A stretch of 64,000 nt of DNA from Herminiimonas sp. Its GTDB lineage: Bacteria > Pseudomonadota > Gammaproteobacteria > Burkholderiales > Burkholderiaceae. The DNA lies in NCBI RefSeq assembly GCF_030655415.1, contig NZ_JAURVN010000006.1:1-64000 (forward strand), read 5' to 3'. Position 1 is the stretch's first letter. Each line of letters begins with the position of its first letter. Shown one piece after another: positions 47,414-56,659 of the stretch. Both the position numbers and the translations under genes were made by a program. Below the pieces are notes generated by a model. It searched no databases. It was not told the origin of the DNA and worked only from the letters and a program-made list of their open reading frames with translations.

Positions 47414-49768
47414 TCAGATAGACGCATTCCAGCGCGTTCTCCATTCAACAAACTCGTCGAATGGCATCGGTTTGGCAATGAAATAACCTTGCGCTTCATC
47501 GCAATTCAACTCGCGTAATTTATTCAGCAGTGCCTCGTTTTCCACTCCTTCAGCAACGACCGTCAAGCCCAGATTGTGAGCCAAATCGATAGTCGATCGC
47601 ACGATCTTGGCGTCGCTTTCGTCCTTATCCATTGCCATCACGAATGACTTGTCTATCTTTAGTTCGTTGACTGGCAAGCGTTTGAGATAAGCCAGTGAAG
47701 AGAAGCCGGTGCCGAAGTCATCAATCGACAGCTTGAAACCTTGCTCAGATAATTTATATAGCGTGGCTTCTGCGCGTTGCGGATCATCCATGATCGCGCT
47801 TTCTGTAATTTCCAGACAGAAGGCGGAAGGCGATACACCAGTACTTTGCATGATGGTCGCCAAGCGCTGCGGAAAATCCAGATCCATCAAGTCACGTGTG
47901 GATAGATTGATGGCGATGCGTAAATCGCCTTCAGTCGGTTGAAGGTTCAGCCATTGTTGAGCGGCCGTTTCAAACATCCAGATTGTCAGTTGCCGCACAA
48001 AGCCGGTTTGTTCAGCAAACGGAATAAAGTCCATCGGCGGCACTAGACCACGTTGCGGATGTCGCCAGCGGATCAAGGCTTCGGCTGCCACGACTTGTCC
48101 GGTAGCAGTCGAGATCTTTGGTTGCAAGAACAAGCGCAGTTCATCATTTTGCAAGGCGTGCCGCAAATCGCTAAGCAGCGATAGAGTCAGTGTGCTGGAA
48201 GAATCGAGTGTTGGTGTGTAAAACAATACGCCGGCAATTTGAGTTTTCGCTGCATGCATGGCGATTTCAGAACGGCTTAACAAAAGATCTGCATCGGTTG
48301 CATCAGTGGGCCAGCAGGCCAAACCCATGCTGGCGCTGAGATCGACGGTTTGTTCGTCAAAAGCCAACGGCACTTCAAACGCTTTAGTAATTTGCTCGGT
48401 TACAGCAAGTGCGATTTGTGCGTCTGATTGTGTCAGCAAAATGGCAAATTCATCACCAGCCAAACGCGCAACTAAATTGCCCGGGCCAGAAACTTGTTGC
48501 TGCAAACGTTCTGCCACTGCCTTCAGCAATTCATCGCCGAACGCGTAACCCAGCACATCGTTCACGTGTTTGAATCTGTCCAGATTCAATGTGATGACGA
48601 CTAATGGTGCGGCGCTATCTTGATTGTTTTCGATTGCTGCCTTGAGTGCTTCGCGGAATTTTTCCCGATTCGGCAAGCCGGTCAGTCGATCCCAATACGC
48701 GAGACGCAGAATTTCTTCTCTTTGCGCAGCAATGCTGGTGCGCATACTGTCGAAGCCGTTCGCGAGCAGGCCGACTTCATCGCCGCGCTCTTTGCCTGCC
48801 ACCTTGACATCGAAATTTCCAGAGGCCAAAGCCTGTGCCAGCAGCGTCAATTCTTTTAGCGGCTGCGTGACCCAGCGTGCCGCTTGTTGGCTGCCAATCG
48901 CAAACAGAAATACGCCGCCCAAGGTAATCAAGCCCAGCATCCACTGCAGTTTTGCAAACGGTGCATTCACCTCGGCGATGGAGCGCATCAGCACGACTTG
49001 CAGTGCGCCGCCCACGGCTTCGATTGCAACATAGCGGGCGACCATGCTGTCGCCGTCGATTTTCACTTCTTGCGCGCCGACTTGCGCAGCGCGCAAAACG
49101 GCTTCGTGCTGTTGGCGCAATGTGGTCAGTTTTAATTCATGGGTATCGGCATTTTTGCCCGAGAGCAGAGTGATGTTTACGCCGGACAAACGTTTCAGAT
49201 CATCCAGCAATGGTTGGCTGACAGGAAAGCCCATCAATACCCAGCCGACCGTCAACGGCGCACGCACCGGAATCATTACGAATTGATAGACGCCGCCATT
49301 AACCAATGCAACGCGACTGCCATCTACATCCTTGGATAAGATCGTGCCGATATCGCTTAATACAGTGGCGACCATGGCGTCGCTACCGCCAGTCTGACTG
49401 GAGCTGACCAAGCGCAGATTGGGATCTAGCAGTGCGGTGATCGATGCACCTATGCGCTCGCCGCTGTTTTCCAATGCTGATGCAATGGTGTCTTGATCGC
49501 CGGTGGTCACCGCAGAACGGAAGCCATAGTCCGCCGCCAACACGATAGAGGCTTCGCGCAAGCGCTGCGCATTTTGCTGCAGTAAACGCTCCCAGATGCG
49601 TGCAGCAACCGTAAGATCAGAGGTAATTTCATTGCGCACTTGTCGCTCGACTGCAGCGCGTACCGCCCAGAAGCCGGCGACCTGAACGGCCAGCAGCAAT
49701 GCCAACATCACGATGACAATACGTGATGACAGGCTGGTACTGCTTAGGCGTTTTTTCCAGAAACTCAT
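47414..49768 (-). CDS. GGDEF-EAL c-di-GMP enzyme with periplasmic sensor and HAMP
   Basis: 784 aa. TM1 (~18-38), a large periplasmic sensor of double-Cache type (~40-285), TM2 (~290-310), HAMP (~310-365), then GGDEF (~375-530) and EAL (~545-784). The cyclase site reads AGDEF, with no RxxD inhibitory site five residues before it. The EAL site is intact (AEALIRWRHP, DDFGTGFSSLAYL, LKIDKSFV). Phosphodiesterase activity is therefore likely; cyclase activity is possible. Its start overlaps the cupredoxin gene by 4 bp (ATGA), so the sensor may read something linked to that protein. Confidence 0.92.
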   Translation of the reverse strand: MSFWKKRLSSTSLSSRIVIVMLALLLAVQVAGFWAVRAAVERQVRNEITSDLTVAARIWERLLQQNAQRLREASIVLAADYGFRSAVTTGDQDTIASALENSGERIGASITALLDPNLRLVSSSQTGGSDAMVATVLSDIGTILSKDVDGSRVALVNGGVYQFVMIPVRAPLTVGWVLMGFPVSQPLLDDLKRLSGVNITLLSGKNADTHELKLTTLRQQHEAVLRAAQVGAQEVKIDGDSMVARYVAIEAVGGALQVVLMRSIAEVNAPFAKLQWMLGLITLGGVFLFAIGSQQAARWVTQPLKELTLLAQALASGNFDVKVAGKERGDEVGLLANGFDSMRTSIAAQREEILRLAYWDRLTGLPNREKFREALKAAIENNQDSAAPLVVITLNLDRFKHVNDVLGYAFGDELLKAVAERLQQQVSGPGNLVARLAGDEFAILLTQSDAQIALAVTEQITKAFEVPLAFDEQTVDLSASMGLACWPTDATDADLLLSRSEIAMHAAKTQIAGVLFYTPTLDSSSTLTLSLLSDLRHALQNDELRLFLQPKISTATGQVVAAEALIRWRHPQRGLVPPMDFIPFAEQTGFVRQLTIWMFETAAQQWLNLQPTEGDLRIAINLSTRDLMDLDFPQRLATIMQSTGVSPSAFCLEITESAIMDDPQRAEATLYKLSEQGFKLSIDDFGTGFSSLAYLKRLPVNELKIDKSFVMAMDKDESDAKIVRSTIDLAHNLGLTVVAEGVENEALLNKLRELNCDEAQGYFIAKPMPFDEFVEWRTRWNASI

Positions 49769-50379
49769 TGTGGCCCCAAACCTTTCAGGGTCACTTTGAT
49801 GGGCGCATCGTTGTCAGCAACTTTCAAGGCTTGTTTTTGCGCGGCTGATCCAACTGGAAGACGGCTGTGCCAAATCCGCAAGCTGTAATCGCCGGGTGGC
49901 ACGTCATTGATGGACACTAAACCGTTGGGGGTCGCGGTGCCATAAAACGGTGTGTCGACCACGAGAATGTAGGCAATCATCTGGTCATGAATATTGCATC
50001 CCATGACCACCACGCCGGGCTTGTCGAATACGACAGGATTGGTCGGCGTGCCTACATACAGCTTGAGTTCAAAACGTTTTGCGGGTGAGAACGAATACAC
50101 ATGATGGCGTACCGTATCGATATTCGGAAACGACACGCTGGTGCCGCTTGTAATAACCAGCAGTGGCGGGAGGAAGGCTTTATCTCTTTGTGCCATTTGC
50201 GCGAGTGGCAAAGGTTTGCTCAGTTTTTTGGCTTGTGCAGATTCCAGAAAAACCACTGCATCGCGCAGAGGTTTGCCGGATTCGTCGAGCACGGTCACGC
50301 TGACATTGCCGGCAATAGCGCTGCTTGCAATCAAACTGGCTAGCAGCAACGCTACCAAAGATGCCTTCGCACGTCTCAT
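49765..50379 (-). CDS. Periplasmic cupredoxin-domain protein
   Basis: 204 aa. The signal peptide ends ...SSAIAG. An Ig-like stretch (VTVLDESGKPLRDAVVFLE) leads into a cupredoxin fold whose type I copper ligands can be read as H in RHHVYSF, C in VMGCNIHD, H in the same motif, and M in HDQMIAY. Similar proteins are annotated as methylamine-utilisation-like. It overlaps the genes on both sides by 4 bp, forming a DUF4394-cupredoxin-GGDEF/EAL operon. Confidence 0.85.
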   Translation of the reverse strand: MRRAKASLVALLLASLIASSAIAGNVSVTVLDESGKPLRDAVVFLESAQAKKLSKPLPLAQMAQRDKAFLPPLLVITSGTSVSFPNIDTVRHHVYSFSPAKRFELKLYVGTPTNPVVFDKPGVVVMGCNIHDQMIAYILVVDTPFYGTATPNGLVSINDVPPGDYSLRIWHSRLPVGSAAQKQALKVADNDAPIKVTLKGLGPQ

Positions 50380-51299
50380 GGTTCTATGGCTAGACCTGCA
50401 ACTGGTTCACCGTTGCCCAATGTGCCCAAGGATTTTGCATGGCCTGATTTCAAATCAATTTGAACCAGACGAGTTTTGCTTGAATTTGCAGTGCGGATTG
50501 CAGCCAAAGGCACATTGGCTAAATCAGAAATATCGAAAGATGCATCCTGCAACTTGCCCAGTCCGAGCGCACCAATAGTCGTCAACTGTCCAAGATTAGG
50601 TGACACGACCGGCTGCGCATCTTCTTGCGAACCCTGCATCAGCAGCGCGCCCAAAGAGCGATCGATCGCATAGTTGGTCGTCAGCTTGTCATTTTTTTTG
50701 TTATAGGTATAAGCAGCGGCAACCACATCCGGTTTTTTACCGGCATTGATATCGCCTGCAGCAAAACTCAAAGATGGGTCTGCTTGTACGCCATCTGTTT
50801 TTGGATCGAAATCGACTTGTGCGCCGGTTTCAGGATGGAATCTCAGATTGGTACCACCGGATGTAACCACGCGAATACGATCAGCCGCTGGATTGAAATC
50901 AAAGCCTACGGTCTGATCTTGCAGGCCAGGGATCGCAACACTCGCGCCAACTGGCGACACATCACCAGTAGCAGTATTGATCGTGTAGATGCGGCCGATT
51001 TGCGTCAAACCAAACAACACGCCACGCGATACGCGGTAATCGATCCCGACCAGATGTTCACCCTTCATCAAACCTTTAATAGGTTTGCGTTGCAAGACCT
51101 TGCTTGGTGCTGCGGCGTTCACTTGAAACAATTCATTAGTCGCCGTGACAGCCCACACTGATTCAGGCAATGCGGCTTGTGGAAGCTTAGGAGCTTGCGC
51201 CAGCGCCTGCGTCATTACTACAGCGCTTGATGCTGCAATGATGGAAAGGGACAAGCAGCGATTCAATGAAGTGAATGAAGGGCGTTTTGCTTTTGACAT
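50376..51299 (-). CDS. DUF4394 beta-propeller-like secreted protein
   Basis: 307 aa. A signal peptide (...ALAQ) is followed by repeated strands of the DUF4394 family (GLTQIGRIYTINTATGDVSP, GFDFNPAADRIRVVTSGG, NLRFHPETGA). The function is unknown; the family is exported. It is first in the operon with the cupredoxin and the c-di-GMP enzyme. The 4-bp overlap with the next start implies coupled translation. Confidence 0.88.
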   Translation of the reverse strand: MSKAKRPSFTSLNRCLSLSIIAASSAVVMTQALAQAPKLPQAALPESVWAVTATNELFQVNAAAPSKVLQRKPIKGLMKGEHLVGIDYRVSRGVLFGLTQIGRIYTINTATGDVSPVGASVAIPGLQDQTVGFDFNPAADRIRVVTSGGTNLRFHPETGAQVDFDPKTDGVQADPSLSFAAGDINAGKKPDVVAAAYTYNKKNDKLTTNYAIDRSLGALLMQGSQEDAQPVVSPNLGQLTTIGALGLGKLQDASFDISDLANVPLAAIRTANSSKTRLVQIDLKSGHAKSLGTLGNGEPVAGLAIEP

Positions 51300-51493
51300 G
51301 GCGGCGATTCCTTAAGGTCGTGAGGCAGATTGTTTGGGCTATAAAATTTCAAATGCGCGTCGGATAAGCCATTGAAAATAATGCGTATTTAATGCAGCAA
51401 AGAATTAAATACTACAGGAAAACAGTTCAAATTCTTGCTGTACATGCAGTAACAGCGCCGGATCAGTATCTAAAAGCATTGATTTAACAAAGG

Positions 51494-51529
51494 TTTAAAA
51501 AAACAAAGCCGGCATAAGCCGGCTTTGTT
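51494..51529 (-). terminator. Intrinsic terminator after cphA
   Basis: AACAAAGCCGGC / GCCGGCTTTGTT stem. On the minus strand a run of T follows, just after the cphA stop. Confidence 0.85.
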
Positions 51530-51557
51530 AATGTTCATCTTGTCTAATTCGCAAATG

Positions 51558-54125
51558 TCATGCAACGACCTTGGCCGCTATATGCGCCAGCGCTTCTTCT
51601 ACTTGATCCACTAATATCAGGCAAAGATCGCCGGCTTGCAGGCTTTCCAGTGCGGTATCGATGGCGCGGAATTCGCCTTGAATTTCTTTGACTGATTGTG
51701 TGCGTTTGGCTTTGGATAAACCTTCGCGCAACAAGCCCAATACTTCACCATCGGCACGACCGCGTTGGCATTGGTCTTCATACAAAATCACATCATCGAA
51801 TGCGTCACCGAGGATCTCGGTCTGGCGGCGTAAATCTTCATCACGTCGATCGCCGGCGCCACTGATGACGACCATGCGGCGTTTGGCTGGCATCGCTTCT
51901 ACGGCGCGCGTCAATGCTTCGATTGCATCCGGGTTGTGGCCGTAATCAGCAATCACGGTAGCGCCGCGATGTGAGAACAGGTTGAAGCGGCCAGGTGTGC
52001 TTGCTGCGCTGTTTTCAAACGTGCGCAAGCCAGTCAATACAACATTCCAGTCGAGGCCCAGGCCCCATGCTGCGCCGATAGCGGCCATTGCATTTTCAAC
52101 CTGGAAGCCGATCAAGCCATTGTGTGTGATGGAGATGTCGGACAGCTTGATGCGATGTTCGAAGCTGCCTTCGGACGCGACGATGTCTGCGCCATCCACA
52201 TACACCACGCGATTGCCTTGTGCGCGGTGCGTAGCCAAGACTGCTTGATGCACGTCTTTTGCAAAAAAGGTGACGCTGCCTGCGCAGCTGTTCGCCATAT
52301 TCGCAACCATCGGATCAGCCGCATTCAAAACAGCGGTGCCGTTAGGCGCGACGTTTTGTACGATGACGCGTTTGACCACAGCCAGATCTTCTACCGTCGA
52401 AATAAAGTTCAAGCCGAGGTGATCGCCGACGCCTATGTTGGTAACGACTGCGACGTTGCAACGATCAAAGCCCAGACCTTCGCGCAAGACACCGCCACGT
52501 GCTGTTTCAAACACAGCCGCGTCGACGTCAGGGTGCATCAAGACATTGCGTGCGCTGCGTGGACCGCTGCAATCGCCGGTGTCGATGCGTTCATTTTCGA
52601 TATACACGCCATCGGTGCTGGTCATGCCGACGCGATGTTTGTTCGCTTGCAAAATGTGCGCGATCAAACGCACGGTCGTGGTTTTGCCATTGGTGCCGGC
52701 TACTGCAACAACCGGAATACGACCATCGTCGCCTTCGGCAAACATGGTGGAAATAATCGCTTCGCCAACCGGACGGCCTTTGCCGAACGATGGACGAATG
52801 TGCATGCGCAAGCCAGGTGCAGCGTTGACTTCAACGATGCCGCCGCCTTGTTCTTCCATGGTCTTGTTGACTGTTTCGCAAACCAGATCGACACCGCAAA
52901 TATCCAGGCCTATCATTTGCGCTGCTTCAATCACGCGTGCTGCCATGTCTGGATGTACGTCATCGGTGACGTCGGTTGCGATGCCACCGGTGCTCAGGTT
53001 GGCGTTGTTGCGCAACAGGACAGGCGAACCTTTGGCAGGAATGCTGGCGAGGACATAATTCTGCTTTTCCAGCGTCGCGATAGTGGTGCTGTCGACCTTG
53101 ATTTTAGTCAGTGGCGTCGCGTGGCCATCGCCGCGTAATGGATCGAGATTGACCTGGTCGATTAATTGTTGAATCGTTTGTACGCCATCGCCTATGACTT
53201 CCGGCGGGGTGCGACGTGCGGCAGCGATCAACTGTTTACCGATCACGAGGAAGCGGTAATCCTGACCAGAAATAAAACGCTCGATCACGACGTCGTCGCA
53301 AATAAGTTGTGCGGCTGCGAAGCCGGCTTCGATTTCTTCGCGGGTTTTCAGGTTGACGGAAACGCCTTTGCCCTGATTGCCGTCACGCGGTTTGATGACG
53401 ACGGCGGCGCCGATTTCGCCAGCTGCTTTCCACGCATCTTCCGCAGTTGTTACTGAGCGACCGTCAGGTACCGGTACGCCAGCTGCGCTCAACAGCAGCT
53501 TGGTCATTTCCTTGTCTTGCGCAATCGATTCGGCAATCGCGCTGGTGAAACCAGTTTCCGCAGCTTGAATGCGCAATTGTTTGCTTCCCCAACCGAACTG
53601 CACCATGCTGCCTTCGGTCAAGCGGCGATATGGAATGCCGCGTGCAACTGCTGCATCGACGATGGAGCCGGTCGATGGTCCGAGGCGGATGTCTTCATCC
53701 AGTTCGCGCAGGCTGGCCAGTGCTGTCGCCAAATTGAACAGCGTATCTTCGACGGCTGCGCGGCACAGGTTTTGTGCAAGTTCAAAGGCGAGGCGACCGA
53801 CTGCTTCTTCGGTGTACTCAACGACGACCTGGTAAGTATCTTTTTCGATGGTAGCTATGGTGCGGCTGAATGTTACTGGGCAACCAGCTTGCGCTTGCAA
53901 GCCCAAGGCTGCGAACTCAAGTACATCTGCCATCGAAAATGCCTGTTTAGGGCGAGCGCTTTCGATAAATTTAATTTCAGGAAAACGCGCACGCAAGCGG
54001 TCTTCGAAACCGGGGATTGCAGCAATGTCTTGTTCTGATTCATTGCACGACACAATGGCTTCGATCGACGTGTGCCGGCTCCAGAGATTGGGGCCGCGCA
54101 GGGCGCGAACGCGGGATATTTCCAT
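51558..54125 (-). CDS. cphA: Cyanophycin synthetase CphA
   Basis: 855 aa. It polymerises an aspartate backbone with arginine side chains (multi-L-arginyl-poly-L-aspartate) using ATP. Domains in order: the N-domain with RALRGPNLWSRH, an ATP-grasp domain (~215-460; VVIKPRDGNQGKGVSVNL, GGIVEVNAAPGLRMH), and a Mur-ligase-like domain with intact P-loop VAGTNGKTTTVRL (~475). The Mur C-terminal part (VIADYGHNPDAIEALTR) completes a full-length enzyme. The ATG at 54125 has AAGGA at a good distance; 54131 is tight, and the frame to 54296 overlaps cphA'. Confidence 0.95.
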   Translation of the reverse strand: MEISRVRALRGPNLWSRHTSIEAIVSCNESEQDIAAIPGFEDRLRARFPEIKFIESARPKQAFSMADVLEFAALGLQAQAGCPVTFSRTIATIEKDTYQVVVEYTEEAVGRLAFELAQNLCRAAVEDTLFNLATALASLRELDEDIRLGPSTGSIVDAAVARGIPYRRLTEGSMVQFGWGSKQLRIQAAETGFTSAIAESIAQDKEMTKLLLSAAGVPVPDGRSVTTAEDAWKAAGEIGAAVVIKPRDGNQGKGVSVNLKTREEIEAGFAAAQLICDDVVIERFISGQDYRFLVIGKQLIAAARRTPPEVIGDGVQTIQQLIDQVNLDPLRGDGHATPLTKIKVDSTTIATLEKQNYVLASIPAKGSPVLLRNNANLSTGGIATDVTDDVHPDMAARVIEAAQMIGLDICGVDLVCETVNKTMEEQGGGIVEVNAAPGLRMHIRPSFGKGRPVGEAIISTMFAEGDDGRIPVVAVAGTNGKTTTVRLIAHILQANKHRVGMTSTDGVYIENERIDTGDCSGPRSARNVLMHPDVDAAVFETARGGVLREGLGFDRCNVAVVTNIGVGDHLGLNFISTVEDLAVVKRVIVQNVAPNGTAVLNAADPMVANMANSCAGSVTFFAKDVHQAVLATHRAQGNRVVYVDGADIVASEGSFEHRIKLSDISITHNGLIGFQVENAMAAIGAAWGLGLDWNVVLTGLRTFENSAASTPGRFNLFSHRGATVIADYGHNPDAIEALTRAVEAMPAKRRMVVISGAGDRRDEDLRRQTEILGDAFDDVILYEDQCQRGRADGEVLGLLREGLSKAKRTQSVKEIQGEFRAIDTALESLQAGDLCLILVDQVEEALAHIAAKVVA

Positions 54126-54255
54126 GGACATCTTCCTTCTTGGCGCAGCAGCTGGCCGAATTTTGGCTGCGCGCGTCACTTTGTTATTTGATGCGCTAGT
54201 GTAAACCGCATCGGTCTCTTTATTCTTGTGATATGCGAAAACAGTGCTCATGGCT

Positions 54256-56427
54256 TTAGGCGGCGATGGCCGCATCGGTTGGTTCAAACGACTCAATCCC
54301 GACGCGCATCAAGTCGGGGCTGACGCCAAGTGCCCATGCAGCTGCAATGGCGGCTAATACAGTTTCTACATCCAAGGTGGAACGATCTTGTGCAGCATTC
54401 ACCATCAGAATTTCTTCCTTGCCGGATGCTAGTACGATTTGATCATCACGCAAGAAAACGGCGCGCTGGCCTTCTTCCAGATGCGTAACAATCGCAGCAG
54501 CATTTGCTGAAGTAGCAAAGAAAATCACGCTGCCATCGCACAGTGAAGCCAGTTCGGCGACGCGTGCATCGTCAGCGTTCAATACCGCGACGCCGGTCGG
54601 CAATACAACATCAACCTGGGTACGCGCAACGCGGCTCATCTGGTCCGCATCATCGATATAGAAATCCGGCAAGCTGTCGGCCGAATCGATATTTGTCACG
54701 ACGCCAACCTGGCACCAGTCGTAGGCGAGGCCTTCCGACAGAATGGCTTTGCTGCTGTTTTCAAACACAGCGGTTTCGACCATGCGGTTAATCAGGATTT
54801 GACGTGAGGCATCCCAGTTGTCGCCGGATTTTTTCAAGACATGGCGTTGACGCAGGAACAAACCGTCCTTGCATGCGAGGCCGACATACGTACCTTGCAG
54901 ATGCAGCAGCCATGCGATCAGGCGCGAGACAGCCGTGGTGCCGTGTGAGCCGGTGACGCCAACGATAGGAATCCGGCCGCTTTCATCTTCAGCAAACAAA
55001 TGATCAACGATGGCGCGACCAACCGGACGGGCTGGGCCATCGGCTGGTTTCAAATGCATCAGTAAACCCGGGCCGGCGTTGACTTCAACAATCGCGCCGC
55101 CTTGTTCGTTCAACGGTTTGGAAATATCTTCGACCACCAGATCGACACCGGCAATATCCAGTCCGACAATGCGCGCAGCAAGCGAGGCGATGGCTGCAAC
55201 GCTAGGGTGAACCAGATCGGTCACATCGCAGGAGACATTGCCGTTACGTTGCACCAGAACGCGTTCGTCATTTTTCGGCACGGATTCGGTCGTAAAGCCT
55301 TGACGTGCCAGTTGCAGCAAGACCGGGCGCGAATCATCGTCCGGATCGGTCAGGACTAGATTAAGCGGATGCTCTTCGCTGCTGCCGCGACGTGGATCGC
55401 TGTTGAGTTGGCTTTCAATCAATTGCATGACCGTGGATACACCGTCGCAGGTGATCCAGGCTTCTTCACCGCGGGCAGCGGCGACCAGCTTGCCGCCGAC
55501 GACCAGCAAACGGTGTTCGTCGCCGCGTACAAAACGTTCGACGATGACGTCGCTGCTTTCCTGCTCAGCCAGTTCAAATGCGGCGCGTACTTCGGCTTCG
55601 GTGTTGAGGTTAATCGACACGCCACGACCGTGGTTACCGTCTAGCGGCTTGACCACGACTGGCAAGCCGATATTTTCTGCTGCGTTCCATGCCGCGTTGG
55701 CGGAATCGACAATGCTGCCTTCAGGTACAGGCACGCCACAAGATTGCAGCAGGGTTTTGGTGAGTTCTTTATCGCGCGAGATGGTTTCAGCAATCGCGCT
55801 GGTCTGGTCGGTTTCTGCAGTCCAGATGCGGCGTTGCTTGATGCCGTAGCCGAGTTGCACCAGATTGCCCTCGTTCAAGCGCATTGATGGGATACGACGG
55901 TCAGTGGCGGCTTCGACGATGCACCCGGTACTCGGGCCCAAGGCTACGGATTCCAAAATGTTACGTAGATTGTCTACCGTCGATTTAACATCGTAGGGTT
56001 TGTCCTGGATTGCAGCCATCACCAGATCGCGGGCGGCATACAAAGCCGCGCGACTGACTTCTTCATGGCGGGAGCGGACGACGACTTTATAGACGCCACG
56101 TTTGCCGGTTTCACGCGCTTTGCCGAAGCCGCTTTGCATGCCAGCCAGATTCTGCAGTTCGATCATCACGTGTTCCATGATGTGACCTGGCCAAGTGCCT
56201 TCTCGAAGGCGCATCAAAAAGCCGCCATGCACGCCGACGCCGCAATGATGGTCAACCAGGCTCGGCAGCCACGCAGTCAGACGCTCATAGAATCCGGGGA
56301 TGGTATTGGAAGGAAAGTCTTCCAGATCGCCAATATCTACCCATGCCTCAAGCACAGGACGATACGTCCAGATATTTGGTCCACGTAGACTCAGCACATC
56401 GATAATCTCGATGGATTTATTGTTCAT
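54256..56427 (-). CDS. cphA': Cyanophycin synthetase paralogue CphA' with altered Mur domain
   Basis: 723 aa. The N-domain and ATP-grasp domain match CphA (LRGPNIWTYRPVLEAW, VVVKPLDGNHGRGVSINL, GAIVEVNAGPGLLMH). The Mur-type P-loop reads GVTGSHGTTAVSRL (~490), so the usual lysine of GKT is replaced. The C-terminal Mur domain is missing relative to CphA, which makes it about 130 aa shorter. Adjacent cphA' copies are known in Ralstonia/Burkholderia-type bacteria. It may support CphA, or add one residue type only. It lies upstream of cphA in one likely operon (gap 130 bp). Confidence 0.9.
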   Translation of the reverse strand: MNNKSIEIIDVLSLRGPNIWTYRPVLEAWVDIGDLEDFPSNTIPGFYERLTAWLPSLVDHHCGVGVHGGFLMRLREGTWPGHIMEHVMIELQNLAGMQSGFGKARETGKRGVYKVVVRSRHEEVSRAALYAARDLVMAAIQDKPYDVKSTVDNLRNILESVALGPSTGCIVEAATDRRIPSMRLNEGNLVQLGYGIKQRRIWTAETDQTSAIAETISRDKELTKTLLQSCGVPVPEGSIVDSANAAWNAAENIGLPVVVKPLDGNHGRGVSINLNTEAEVRAAFELAEQESSDVIVERFVRGDEHRLLVVGGKLVAAARGEEAWITCDGVSTVMQLIESQLNSDPRRGSSEEHPLNLVLTDPDDDSRPVLLQLARQGFTTESVPKNDERVLVQRNGNVSCDVTDLVHPSVAAIASLAARIVGLDIAGVDLVVEDISKPLNEQGGAIVEVNAGPGLLMHLKPADGPARPVGRAIVDHLFAEDESGRIPIVGVTGSHGTTAVSRLIAWLLHLQGTYVGLACKDGLFLRQRHVLKKSGDNWDASRQILINRMVETAVFENSSKAILSEGLAYDWCQVGVVTNIDSADSLPDFYIDDADQMSRVARTQVDVVLPTGVAVLNADDARVAELASLCDGSVIFFATSANAAAIVTHLEEGQRAVFLRDDQIVLASGKEEILMVNAAQDRSTLDVETVLAAIAAAWALGVSPDLMRVGIESFEPTDAAIAA

Positions 56428-56659
56428 TTTATAATGTGTGGGTGAGTGCAGCCGCCATAAACTTTATGGCTAAAATTGATGTAACGCTCTCGGCGTTCTT
56501 TGGTTTACTTGTTTAGTGAATATATTTCGCTAGTCGTCAAATACGCAGCAACAACTTTGAGGCGTTTGGATATACTTGCCGCAATATCGAGATAAAACCA
56601 TTTATTCTGGTCGCAACTTCGATCAACATCCGTTCTTCACGAAACACCTTCCTGCCTTG

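Noticed and set aside
52122..53138. 338-aa plus-strand ORF opposite cphA
   Set aside because: It overlaps the catalytic domains of CphA on the other strand; no motif, and long antisense frames are common over GC-periodic genes.
54126..54296. 57-residue N-terminal extension of CphA
   Set aside because: It overlaps the end of cphA', is basic and non-conserved, while a good ribosome site precedes 54125.
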